A stretch of 7,669 nucleotides of DNA from DATCVA01 sp036567205 (GCA_036567205.1 DATCVA010000316.1:1-7669); one strand, 5' to 3'. Shown: positions 1 to 6,179, counted from the stretch's first letter. The notes: generated by a model from the sequence alone, not told the origin. Numbers and translations: made by a program.

Positions 1-1
1 C

Positions 2-1288
2 GACGCAGAGCTGCGACATGTGGCGTTGGCCGATCAAGCGCTGTGCATCGGTCCGGCTTCCGCCGCAGACAGTTATCTGAATCCCCGACGGCTGTTGCAG
101 GCAGCTGCTCTGACGGGCGCGGGGGCGATACACCCGGGGTACGGTTTCTTGGCTGAGAATGCCGGGTTCGCTGCCGCGGTAGAGGAAGCAGGCCGGGTGT
201 TTGTCGGGCCGACGTCGGCGAACATTCGGCTGATGGGCGACAAGGTGTCGGCCAAGCAAGCCATGATTGAAGCCGGCGTACCCTGCGTGCCCGGATCTCC
301 AAGTGCACTGCCGGATGACCCGTCGCAAGTACAACATCTGGCGCAGTCCTGCGGTTATCCGCTGATTGTGAAGGCGTCCGGCGGTGGTGGGGGCAGAGGC
401 ATGCGGATCGTGCGCTCTGCCTCAGAACTCGATGAAGCGGTGGCGATGACGCGTGAGGAGGCGGGCCGCGCTTTTGGCAATCCCGAGGTGTATCTGGAGA
501 AGTTTCTGGAGCATCCACGCCACATCGAAATCCAGGTATTGGCCGATAATTTTGGTAACGCGGTCTGGCTTGGAGAGCGGGATTGTTCCATGCAGCGCCG
601 CCACCAAAAAATCATTGAAGAGGCGCCGGCCGTTGGCGTGGATCGTGATGCAATCGCGCGTATCGGCGAGCGTTGTGTCAAGGCGTGTCAGCTGATTGGC
701 TATCGTGGTGCAGGCACCTTTGAGTTTCTGTACGAGGACGGTGAGTTCTTTTTCATTGAAATGAATACGCGTGTGCAGGTCGAACATCCCGTCACGGAAC
801 TGGTGACCGGTGTGGACATCGTCCGCGAGCAACTGCTGATCGCACTCGGCCAACCTCTGTCGATTTCCCAATCACAAGTTCGCATTCAAGGGCATGCCAT
901 TGAATGCAGAATCAACGCCGAGGATCCATTCAATTTCGCTCCGGCGCCTGGTCGAGTCTCTTCCTGGATTGCTCCCGGCGGTCCAGGCATCCGGGTCGAC
1001 AGCCATCTCTATGCCGGGTATCAGGTCCCGCCGTTTTATGACTCGCTGGTGGCGAAGTTTCTCGCTCACGGGGCGAGCCGTGCCGAAGCCATCCAGCGAA
1101 TGAGCGGTGCCCTGAGGGATGCCGAACTGGTGGGCATCAAAAGCAACATTCCTTTGCACCAGCGCCTGATGGCGGAGCCGGGATTCGAGGCAGGCGGCTT
1201 TGATATTCATCATTTGGAGCGCTATTTGAACCAACAGGGGGTTTCCCAATGGGCCCCGAATTCATCGAACAGGTCATCAAGCTGGTAA
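2..1288 (+). CDS. Biotin carboxylase (AccC-like), 5' end outside the window
   Basis: ATP-dependent carboxylation of biotin on a carrier protein; cytoplasmic, ATP-grasp fold. The reading frame is open to the window edge and the first residues (DAELRH before V-A-L-A-D) already match the family, so the GTG at 20 is an internal Val codon. Counting from that GTG as residue 1, the glycine-rich ATP loop is at 119-131, RRHQK at 193-197, Glu235, Glu247, Asn249, Arg251, and ECRINAEDP with Arg297. Each sits exactly 41 below its E. coli AccC equivalent (Lys238, Glu276, Glu288, Asn290, Arg292, Arg338), so about 35 residues are missing upstream and the enzyme looks catalytically intact. The 3' end overlaps the next gene by 40 bases in another frame. 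The acceptor substrate is unknown because the carboxyltransferase would lie outside the window. Such accC/accB pairs accompany acetyl-CoA carboxylase, and also 5-oxoprolinase (pxp-type) clusters in many bacteria. Confidence 0.93.
   Translation, partial: DAELRHVALADQALCIGPASAADSYLNPRRLLQAAALTGAGAIHPGYGFLAENAGFAAAVEEAGRVFVGPTSANIRLMGDKVSAKQAMIEAGVPCVPGSPSALPDDPSQVQHLAQSCGYPLIVKASGGGGGRGMRIVRSASELDEAVAMTREEAGRAFGNPEVYLEKFLEHPRHIEIQVLADNFGNAVWLGERDCSMQRRHQKIIEEAPAVGVDRDAIARIGERCVKACQLIGYRGAGTFEFLYEDGEFFFIEMNTRVQVEHPVTELVTGVDIVREQLLIALGQPLSISQSQVRIQGHAIECRINAEDPFNFAPAPGRVSSWIAPGGPGIRVDSHLYAGYQVPPFYDSLVAKFLAHGASRAEAIQRMSGALRDAELVGIKSNIPLHQRLMAEPGFEAGGFDIHHLERYLNQQGVSQWAPNSSNRSSSW
1236..1241 (+). 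promoter_or_regulatory. Ribosome binding site of the biotinyl-domain gene
   Basis: AGGGGG lies 7 bases before the ATG at 1249, inside the end of the biotin carboxylase gene. It supports this start and the 40-base out-of-frame overlap. Confidence 0.6.
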
Positions 1289-1641
1289 AGCAGCGTTCGC
1301 TTTGCGCGTTTGAGTTCGAGCAGGCCGGCGCCTGCTTGCGCATTGTGCTTGATGGTCGCGACTCAGGGTTGCAGAAATCCCCGGCGGCCGTAGCACCGGC
1401 TCGAGCCATCACCTGTCTCACGTCAACGGCCATGGGGGTGTTACGGCTCAAGCATCCCCAACGTGACGAGGTTTTTTGCCCATTGGGCAGCGAGGTCAAA
1501 GAAGGACAAATAGTGGCGTTTCTGCAGAATGATGAGGTCCTCGAAGAGGTCAAGGCATCGGGTGCCGGCGTGCTGTTGGCTGCGCTGGCAGAAGACGGTG
1601 ACGTCGTCGGTTACGGCCAAAACCTTTTCGAGATTCGATGA
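1249..1641 (+). CDS. BCCP-like biotinyl-domain protein lacking the biotin lysine
   Basis: 130 residues with the layout of a short biotin carboxyl carrier protein. An N-terminal helical and charged part (1-40) resembles the start of AccB, a short Ala/Pro linker follows (about 43-53), and a C-terminal biotinyl/lipoyl-type beta domain covers about 58-130. Its frame is recognisable: VFCPLGSEVKEGQ (75-87) matches the usual VKKGQ turn, VKASGAGVL (101-109) the 'ADVSGVV' strand, and VGYGQNLFEI (120-129) the closing 'VEYGQPLF'. The turn that should read EAMKM is Q-N-D-E-V (93-97), so Glu96 sits where biotinylated Lys should be; the flanking Met residues are also gone. It therefore should not accept biotin. 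It could be a structural or regulatory subunit of the carboxylase encoded just before it, comparable to the lysine-less plant BADC proteins that damp acetyl-CoA carboxylase (inference). The gene is overlapped at both ends, implying tight coupling with accC and tetR. Confidence 0.82.
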   Translation: MGPEFIEQVIKLVKQRSLCAFEFEQAGACLRIVLDGRDSGLQKSPAAVAPARAITCLTSTAMGVLRLKHPQRDEVFCPLGSEVKEGQIVAFLQNDEVLEEVKASGAGVLLAALAEDGDVVGYGQNLFEIR

Positions 1642-2273
1642 GCCTCTGTTGCTTGAACAACCGGGCCGCCAGTCATAAGCCCCAACAGCTAGTTGTGGCG
1701 GAGGACTCACATCAGACGATTGTACTAGCAGCGTGCGAGTTGATCGCCGAGCAGGGGTTCGGGGCCATGTCCATGAGAGCGCTGGCGCATCGAGCGGGTT
1801 TTCAACCCGGAAGCTTGTATCATCATTTTAGTTGCAAGCAGGAAGTGCTTGAAGAAGTCGCCGAGCATCTTCTTGGAGAGCGCATTCATGAGTGGTGGTC
1901 CTGCAGGCCGAACAGTAAAAAGCCCCTGGACATGCTCAATGCCTTCGTGACGTTTCATATCGATCGCCTGCACAACCAGCGCGCGGAAGAGCAGTTGCTG
2001 TGCACAGAGTTGAGATACCTGAACCCCGGCCGCCGTGAACGCGTGCAGGAACATTACTCAATATATGTGCGTGAGCTCGACATTATTATTGAGAGCGGTA
2101 TTGAGCGTGGTGCTTTTAGTCTTTCGCATGGCGCAGGAACCTCCCATGCTATTTTGGCCATGCTGGACGGATTAGTTTGTACTCGGGCTTACAGCTTTGA
2201 TGCTGATGCCAGGTCGATAAAAAAGATTCAGGGGATGGTCGCGCGAATTGTCGGGTGTCCGTTTCCGGATTGA
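1638..2273 (+). CDS. TetR-family transcriptional regulator
   Basis: 211-residue one-domain-plus-sensor repressor, normal length for TetR. The DNA-binding domain spans about residues 25-80; the helix-turn-helix is S45-M-R-A-L-A-H-R-A-G-F-Q-P-G-S-L-Y-H-H-F64, with the typical Gly54 turn and Y-H-H-F end. The rest (about 85-205) is helical, as expected for the ligand and dimerisation domain, and gives no clue to the inducer. The ATG overlaps the stop of the biotinyl-domain gene in ATGA, so it is probably co-translated with the carboxylase genes. No good Shine-Dalgarno precedes it, and a GTG at 1695 is an alternative start. The candidate target is the 18-base dyad at 2403-2420 before the aminotransferase gene; autoregulation from an upstream promoter is possible but not visible. 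Confidence 0.88.
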   Translation: MSLCCLNNRAASHKPQQLVVAEDSHQTIVLAACELIAEQGFGAMSMRALAHRAGFQPGSLYHHFSCKQEVLEEVAEHLLGERIHEWWSCRPNSKKPLDMLNAFVTFHIDRLHNQRAEEQLLCTELRYLNPGRRERVQEHYSIYVRELDIIIESGIERGAFSLSHGAGTSHAILAMLDGLVCTRAYSFDADARSIKKIQGMVARIVGCPFPD

Positions 2274-2383
2274 GCGTTTAACGGTGGACTGGACCGTTTA
2301 TCCAGCCGGCAATAGTTCTTACCAGAAAAATATGTCTGTTCGGCAGCGGTGCCTTCCTGTCTGCCTGAAAGGTAGGAGGGTGT

Positions 2384-2412
2384 TTGCTGTGTTTCAAACT
2401 GTCGACTAGTCA
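2384..2412 (+). promoter_or_regulatory. Possible promoter of the aminotransferase gene
   Basis: TTGCTG (2384-2389) is followed after 17 bases by TAGTCA (2407-2412). The -10 match is poor, so this is tentative. If real, the -10 lies inside the dyad at 2403-2420, the usual geometry for repression. Confidence 0.25.
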
Positions 2413-2420
2413 GCTAGTCG
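2403..2420. promoter_or_regulatory. Candidate TetR-type operator, perfect dyad
   Basis: CGACTAG-TCAG-CTAGTCG: two perfect 7-base inverted arms around a 4-base centre, 22 bases before the aminotransferase ATG. CTAGTC also recurs as a direct repeat with an 8-base period. Size and position suit a TetR dimer site, and a TetR gene ends 130 bases upstream. No second copy was noticed in the window. Binding is inferred. Confidence 0.5.
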
Positions 2421-2442
2421 CCATTAACCATTCGAGGGTGCC

Positions 2443-3462
2443 ATGAACACTAATGTTATTAACTGGGACAAACTGGGTTTCAATTATATTGATACAGACC
2501 TGCGTTACCGGTGCCACTGGCGTGACGGCGCCTGGCAAACGGGCGAGTTGACTAAAGATAACCGCCTGTACATCAGTGAAGGTTCCACCGCGCTACATTA
2601 TGGCCAGCAATGTTTCGAAGGACTGAAGGCCTATCGTGCCAAGGACGGCTCTATAAATTTGTTCCGGCCTGATCAGAACGCCTTGCGTATGCAGCGCAGC
2701 TGTGACCGAGTACTGATGCCGCAAGTGCCCGCTGCAATGTTCATTGATGCGTGTCAGCAGGTGGTCAAGGCCAACGAGCGATTCATCCCACCCTACGGGA
2801 CGGGTGGCTCCCTATACCTGCGTCCTTTCGTTATAGGGGTCGGAGATAACATCGGTGCCCGGACGGCCCCTGAATTCATTTTCTCGATTTTTTGCGTACC
2901 GGTAGGCATGTACTTTAAAGATGGTATGAAGCCGAACAACTTTGTGATTTCAGCCTACGATCGCGCGGCACCTAATGGCACCGGCGCAGCCAAGGTAGGA
3001 GGCAATTACGCGGCGAGCCTGATGGCCGGCGCTGAAGCGAAGAAGGCCCACTTCGCCGATTGCATCTATCTCGACCCTTTGACCCATAGCAAGATCGAGG
3101 AGGTCGGTACCGCAAACTTCTTCGGCATTACCGCCAACAATGAATTCGTCACGCCCAAATCGCCTTCGATCCTGCCTGGAATTACCCGCCTGTCGCTGAT
3201 GCAACTGGCGCAGGAGCGCTTGGGCCTGACCGTCATCGAGGACGATGTTTATATCGATCAGCTTGACCGATTCGTCGAGGCAGGGGCATGCGGCACCGCC
3301 GCCGTGATCAGCCCGATAGGTGGCATTGAATACAAAGGTGAGCTGCACGTATTTGGCAGCGGAACTGAAGTGGGGCCGGTGACCCGGAAGCTGTACAACG
3401 AGTTGACGGGTATTCAATACGGCGAAATCGAAGGCCCGGCGGATTGGGTGATCAAGGTTTGA
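2443..3462 (+). CDS. ilvE: Branched-chain amino acid aminotransferase (class IV PLP enzyme)
   Basis: Transfers the amino group between Leu/Ile/Val and 2-oxoglutarate, in the last step of their synthesis or the first of their breakdown; cytoplasmic. The 339 residues match the long bacterial BCAT type known from Pseudomonas. Recognisable blocks are ISEGSTALHYGQQCFEGLKAYR (44-65), the FRPDQNALRMQRS nucleotide-side segment (74-86), YLRPFVIGVG (125-134), the PLP-binding Lys184 in AAKVGGNYAASL (182-193), the cofactor Glu220 in KIEEVGTANFF (217-227), and EAGACGTAAVISPIGGI (279-295). GAGGG at 2434-2438 sets the ATG. It is transcribed alone, with a dyad upstream and a terminator downstream. Organisms of this type usually carry another BCAT, so this may be a regulated extra copy; that cannot be judged from the window. 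Substrate range beyond branched-chain acids is unknown. Confidence 0.93.
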   Translation: MNTNVINWDKLGFNYIDTDLRYRCHWRDGAWQTGELTKDNRLYISEGSTALHYGQQCFEGLKAYRAKDGSINLFRPDQNALRMQRSCDRVLMPQVPAAMFIDACQQVVKANERFIPPYGTGGSLYLRPFVIGVGDNIGARTAPEFIFSIFCVPVGMYFKDGMKPNNFVISAYDRAAPNGTGAAKVGGNYAASLMAGAEAKKAHFADCIYLDPLTHSKIEEVGTANFFGITANNEFVTPKSPSILPGITRLSLMQLAQERLGLTVIEDDVYIDQLDRFVEAGACGTAAVISPIGGIEYKGELHVFGSGTEVGPVTRKLYNELTGIQYGEIEGPADWVIKV

Positions 3463-3484
3463 GTGCAGGGGTTGTCGGTTGAAC

Positions 3485-3510
3485 AAGGCGTCTGGTGACG
3501 CCTTTTTTTT
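3485..3510 (+). terminator. Rho-independent terminator of the aminotransferase gene
   Basis: AAGGCGTC-TGGT-GACGCCTT forms an 8-base perfect stem with a 4-base loop, and the T run continues to 3510 (8 T in all, the first two paired). It starts 22 bases after the stop. Read on the minus strand the stem is followed only by TTGTTC, so it may weakly stop the convergent ridA transcript as well. Confidence 0.9.
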
Positions 3511-3562
3511 CGTCAACTCGAGCAACTGCGGTGAAAGAGGAGGGTGGTCGTTTGCCGCGATC

Positions 3563-3985
3563 TCACAACACGAGAGGGCCTGGCATAGACCAGCCGTCCT
3601 CAATCAACGATGATTTTGCTTTATGGCGCTGATTGGCGGGTTGGAGCGCCGCAACGACGATGACTTCGACGAGATAGTCCGGGGCCGCGAGCCTGGATTC
3701 TCCTGTCGCGCGTACTGGTGTATGACCTGGCGGCACCCAGCGGTCCCAGACGGCGTTCATCTTTGAGAAGTCCGCCACATCGGCCAACCAGACTTGAGCG
3801 GAAAGAATTCGGGTCTTGTCGGTTCCAGCGAGCGCCAGGAGGCGGTCGACCTCTGCAAGCGCTTGCATCGTCTGTTGAGTGACATCTGAATCGGGCCGCC
3901 CAATCTGCCCGGCAAGGTATACCGTGTCGTTGTGCACGACAGCGCTGCTCATGCGCGGACCGGTTTCAAAGCGTTTGATATCCAT
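3563..3985 (-). CDS. RidA/YjgF-YER057c-UK114 family protein (imine/enamine deaminase-like)
   Basis: Rid proteins are small trimeric enzymes that hydrolyse imines and enamines released by PLP or flavin enzymes to 2-oxo acids and ammonia. Family features are TVYLAGQIGR (21-30), AEVDRLLALAG (44-54), VWLADVADFSKMNAVWDRWV (65-84), Arg92 in TPVRAT (aligning with the substrate-binding Arg105 of E. coli RidA) and Glu107 in YLVEVIVVAAL (aligning with Glu120). The domain normally ends near residue 115; here about 25 more residues (from Q115) follow, rich in Lys, Pro and Gly, with no family match I recognise. AGGA 8 bases before the ATG supports the start. It is the last gene of the minus-strand operon behind an oxidoreductase, which fits imine removal. 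The Rid subgroup cannot be fixed by eye, so archetypal deaminase activity is likely but not certain. Confidence 0.88.
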   Translation of the reverse strand: MDIKRFETGPRMSSAVVHNDTVYLAGQIGRPDSDVTQQTMQALAEVDRLLALAGTDKTRILSAQVWLADVADFSKMNAVWDRWVPPGHTPVRATGESRLAAPDYLVEVIVVAALQPANQRHKAKSSLIEDGWSMPGPLVL

Positions 3986-4027
3986 AGCCTTGTTCCTGTC
4001 ACGTTCTGAATATTTGGGATGCGCAAC

Positions 4028-4065
4028 GCCCCAGCGCTCGACGGGTTCATTATGAGCGTTGGGGC
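4028..4065. repeat. Intercistronic hairpin between rraA-like and ridA-like genes
   Basis: Arms 4028-4039 (GCCCCAGCGCTC) and 4054-4065 (GAGCGTTGGGGC) pair over 12 bases with one G-T pair, around a 14-base loop. No T run follows on the minus strand, so it is not a plain terminator. It lies in the 107-base gap inside the operon and could protect or process the mRNA or partly attenuate ridA. Confidence 0.55.
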
Positions 4066-4092
4066 AGCGAATTTAATCTCTGGCCGGTCGCG

Positions 4093-4764
4093 TTATTGGC
4101 CGCCGGGCGCAGGGATGTAGCCGGCTTTTGCCGCGGCCAAACCGAAACTTTCGCCTGCGCGAATCCTCTTTTCCACGCGCTCGTCGATGACCAAGATGCG
4201 CTCTGCAATAACAAGCGCCGCCTCTACGTGGGCGCGGGGAATGACGACGATGGCGGTGTCGTCACCTGCAATGAGATCACCTTGAGAGACGGAAACGCCG
4301 CCTACCGTGATGTCGCCTCCCAGGGGCAGCACCTTGGCACGAGTCTTACCAGTCGTGGGCGCGATCCAACGACTTGACACCCATAATTTCGTCGCGCGAA
4401 TCTCGTCAATGTCACGGCAGGCGCCATCGATGACCACGCCCGTAGCCTGTTGGTTGCTCGCTCCCAATGCTGCCAGGCCGCCCATTGTCGAAATGCGCGC
4501 TCCGCCCATATCCACCATCAAAATCTTGCCTGGACCGGTGGCCGCTATCAATTGGCCCACTGCAAAGTCGGATTTTTCAAAGTCTCCCAATTGCCCCGTC
4601 AATACACGCGCCGTGACGGCAAATCCAATCGCCAGACCGGTTCCGCTTTGCCGCGGTATATCCAGGATGGTCCCATTGACACCCAGTTCGTCCAGTGCGT
4701 CGGACCAAGTGCTGGTATTGATTAGCGCGCCACGTTTAAGGACGTCTTGTTCATTAATGGTCAT
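4093..4764 (-). CDS. RraA-like / 4-hydroxy-4-methyl-2-oxoglutarate aldolase-like protein
   Basis: 223 residues, normal for the RraA-like fold, which includes class II HMG/CHA aldolases with oxaloacetate decarboxylase side activity (metal-dependent) and the RNase E inhibitor RraA. Seen here: S21-D-A-L-D-E-L-G near the start, MVDMGGARISTMGGLAALGA (83-102) forming the active-site loop, and the diagnostic VVIDGACRD (110-118), where Arg117 and Asp118 match the substrate Arg and metal-binding Asp (Arg123/Asp124) of the Pseudomonas putida aldolase. GDLIAGDDTAIVVIP (162-176) is the usual closing strand pair. The Arg-Asp pair favours an enzyme over a pure RraA. A strong GAGGAG (4778-4773) lies 8 bases before the ATG. 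It sits second in the operon, 103 bases after the oxidoreductase gene. A role cleaving a branched or hydroxylated 2-oxo diacid to pyruvate is inferred. Confidence 0.87.
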   Translation of the reverse strand: MTINEQDVLKRGALINTSTWSDALDELGVNGTILDIPRQSGTGLAIGFAVTARVLTGQLGDFEKSDFAVGQLIAATGPGKILMVDMGGARISTMGGLAALGASNQQATGVVIDGACRDIDEIRATKLWVSSRWIAPTTGKTRAKVLPLGGDITVGGVSVSQGDLIAGDDTAIVVIPRAHVEAALVIAERILVIDERVEKRIRAGESFGLAAAKAGYIPAPGGQ

Positions 4765-4772
4765 CTGCTTTT

Positions 4773-4778
4773 CTCCTC
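4773..4778 (-). promoter_or_regulatory. Strong ribosome binding site of the RraA-like gene
   Basis: On the minus strand GAGGAG ends 8 bases before the ATG at 4764, the best Shine-Dalgarno in the operon; it suggests higher translation of this middle gene than of its neighbours. Confidence 0.65.
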
Positions 4779-4867
4779 AATGATGTTTCGATAAGCGTGC
4801 GATGTTCATACGGGTTACTTGAGTATTGTCTGGCGGGAGAGATTTCGTTGATGCTCTGGTGCGGAGG

Positions 4868-6040
4868 TCAATAAACCATTGTCTCTACGATGGGCGTGTT
4901 GTTTCTGATTCTTGCGTATCCGAGTGCAGTCAGATCAATCGTGCGGAACTGGCCATGGGTAATCAGTTCGGCCACGCCCCTTCCGGTGGCCGGCGAATGC
5001 ATCACGCCATGACCGGAAAAACCGGTGGCGAACATGAAGTTTTGATATTTGTCATGCGGCCCGACCACACCGTTGTGGTCAAACACATTCATCTCGTAAT
5101 GCCCCGCCCATGCTCGCTGCAACTTCAAACTTTCCATTGCTGGAATACGGTGTGCGAGCAGTGGCCACAGCTTCTCTTCCAGCAAGTAGTGGTCGGGCTC
5201 GAAGTCACCATCGGCCCGCGGGTCCCGGTCCGCGTCAGGCGCAATACCGGCGATGAAACCCTCGCCTTCAGGGCGCAGCCAGAAACCTGAAGTGTCCAGG
5301 ATCACGGGGAAATCAGCGCTGGCAATCGGGGATTTGAAATGGAATACAGTCCGTTTGCGCGCTTCAACGGGCAAATCTATGTCAAGCCACTCAGCGACTC
5401 GCCCACCCGCGGCCCCAGCTGCGTTCACACACCAATCGCAGGGGAGGGTAGAACCATCGGCCAAATCGACCCCAGTCACCCTGGAGCCAGTCGTGCGAAC
5501 GCCAACGGCCCGCCCATCGATATACTGAACGCCCAGCAATTTCGCACTGCGCTTCACACATTGAAGAAGCGCCCAGGCGTCGAACCAGCCTTCACTGGAG
5601 GCGCCGAAGAATCCGTGCGCAACATCGTCATGGTTAATCCAGGGATACTTTTTCGCCAACGCGGCCTTATCGAGTTTTAAAACGTCGGCGCCGTTAGCCA
5701 CTTGCATTTCGGCGTTCTCGTACATGACATCGGCGTGCTCAGGTGCAGCGAGCGTCAGGTAACCGCGCTCCCTGAATTCGATGTCGGCTTCAGAGCCAAA
5801 CCACGCTTTCGGATCGCGACAAATCTGGGCCGCAAACAAACTCATATGAATGCTGAATGGGCATGCGAGCTGCGTCCTAATCGAGGCGGCCGAGAGCGCA
5901 GTTGAGGAAAAACTATAGGAGCTGTCTTGCTCGATTATCTGGATCGATCCACTAAAACCTTCCCGGCGTAGAAAGTACGCTGTGAAACTTCCCATAACGG
6001 CGCCGCCGATGATCACAACCTTTTCATTCGCCTGGCTCAT
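4868..6040 (-). CDS. DAO-family FAD-dependent oxidoreductase
   Basis: 390 residues, the length of D-amino acid/sarcosine/glycine oxidase-like flavoenzymes, which oxidise a C-N bond to an imine. The N-terminal Rossmann motif is VVIIGGAVMGSFTAYFL (8-24), ending at Glu37 in IQIIEQD; the second motif Gly is Ala14, a tolerated variation. ALSAASIRTQLACPFSIHM (48-66) is the usual flavin-side segment, and CDWCVNAAGAAGGRVAEWL (201-219) the second FAD-binding block. The C-terminal FATGFSGHGVMHSPATGRGV (337-356) is the flavin-contacting loop of the DadA/FOXRED1-like group. There is no signal peptide or membrane segment, so it is cytoplasmic. The frame is open upstream to 6361, but the start at 6040 directly precedes the Rossmann strand and has GGAG 7 bases before it. 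It is the first gene of the operon with the RraA-like and RidA-like genes. The substrate is unknown; D-amino, N-methyl or cyclic amino acids are all possible, and oxidase versus dehydrogenase cannot be told. Confidence 0.9.
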   Translation of the reverse strand: MSQANEKVVIIGGAVMGSFTAYFLRREGFSGSIQIIEQDSSYSFSSTALSAASIRTQLACPFSIHMSLFAAQICRDPKAWFGSEADIEFRERGYLTLAAPEHADVMYENAEMQVANGADVLKLDKAALAKKYPWINHDDVAHGFFGASSEGWFDAWALLQCVKRSAKLLGVQYIDGRAVGVRTTGSRVTGVDLADGSTLPCDWCVNAAGAAGGRVAEWLDIDLPVEARKRTVFHFKSPIASADFPVILDTSGFWLRPEGEGFIAGIAPDADRDPRADGDFEPDHYLLEEKLWPLLAHRIPAMESLKLQRAWAGHYEMNVFDHNGVVGPHDKYQNFMFATGFSGHGVMHSPATGRGVAELITHGQFRTIDLTALGYARIRNNTPIVETMVY

Positions 6041-6047
6041 AGCCATT

Positions 6048-6051
6048 CTCC
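6048..6051 (-). promoter_or_regulatory. Ribosome binding site deciding the oxidoreductase start
   Basis: Minus-strand GGAG sits 7 bases before the ATG at 6040 but only 1 base before the in-frame ATG at 6046, so 6040 is the better start. Confidence 0.55.
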
Positions 6052-6071
6052 AAGAATTTCGTAACGCCATA

Positions 6072-6077
6072 ATTATG
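6072..6077 (-). promoter_or_regulatory. Possible -10 box of the oxidoreductase operon
   Basis: Minus strand CATAAT (5 of 6 to TATAAT) lies 31 bases before the start codon. No good -35 is present about 17 bases upstream (region 6095-6100), as expected for a promoter that needs an AraC-type activator. It is the middle of a 10-base palindrome, CATAATTATG (6068-6077). Confidence 0.35.
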
Positions 6078-6103
6078 ACCAGACGGCTGCGAAACGCTTG
6101 ATT

Positions 6104-6129
6104 GGAAATCATGGAATCGTGCGGAAATC
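6104..6129. promoter_or_regulatory. Three phased GGAA(A)TC repeats, candidate AraC-regulator site
   Basis: GGAAATC at 6104, GGAATC at 6113 and GGAAATC at 6123: three near-identical direct repeats 9 and 10 bases apart, about one helical turn. On the minus strand they read GATTTCC/GATTCC/GATTTCC, just upstream of the -35 position implied by CATAAT at 6077-6072. AraC-type activators use direct half-sites in this place. The divergent PAS-AraC gene is the obvious binder; this is inferred. Confidence 0.45.
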
Positions 6130-6163
6130 TGCATAGCGGGCCAAACGAAATGATGATTTTTAG

Positions 6164-6179
6164 TCCGGTGATCCGGTGA
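6164..6179. repeat. Tandem TCCGGTGA duplicate in the divergent promoter region
   Basis: Two perfect adjacent copies of TCCGGTGA (6164-6171 and 6172-6179), midway between the two divergent genes. It may be a second regulator site or a chance short duplication. Confidence 0.4.

Noticed and set aside
20..22. GTG as the start of the biotin carboxylase
   Set aside because: Conserved family residues precede it in the open frame, and the 41-residue offset from E. coli AccC shows it is an internal Val.
355..871. Minus-strand open frames inside the biotin carboxylase gene
   Set aside because: Antisense shadows of a well-conserved gene with no family features.
1533..1537. Simple K-to-E point mutation explaining the missing biotin site
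   Set aside because: AAG to GAG would explain one residue, but the surrounding Glu, Ala and both Met residues are changed too, so the loss is old.
2280..2305. Overlapping small dyads after tetR (AACGGT/ACCGTT and CTGGA/TCCAG) as a terminator
   Set aside because: Stems of only 6 and 5 bases, mutually exclusive, with no T run. A protein site cannot be excluded but nothing supports it.
2950..3603. 217-codon minus-strand frame opposite the aminotransferase gene
   Set aside because: Runs through the terminator and the conserved PLP-enzyme gene; low-complexity antisense translation.
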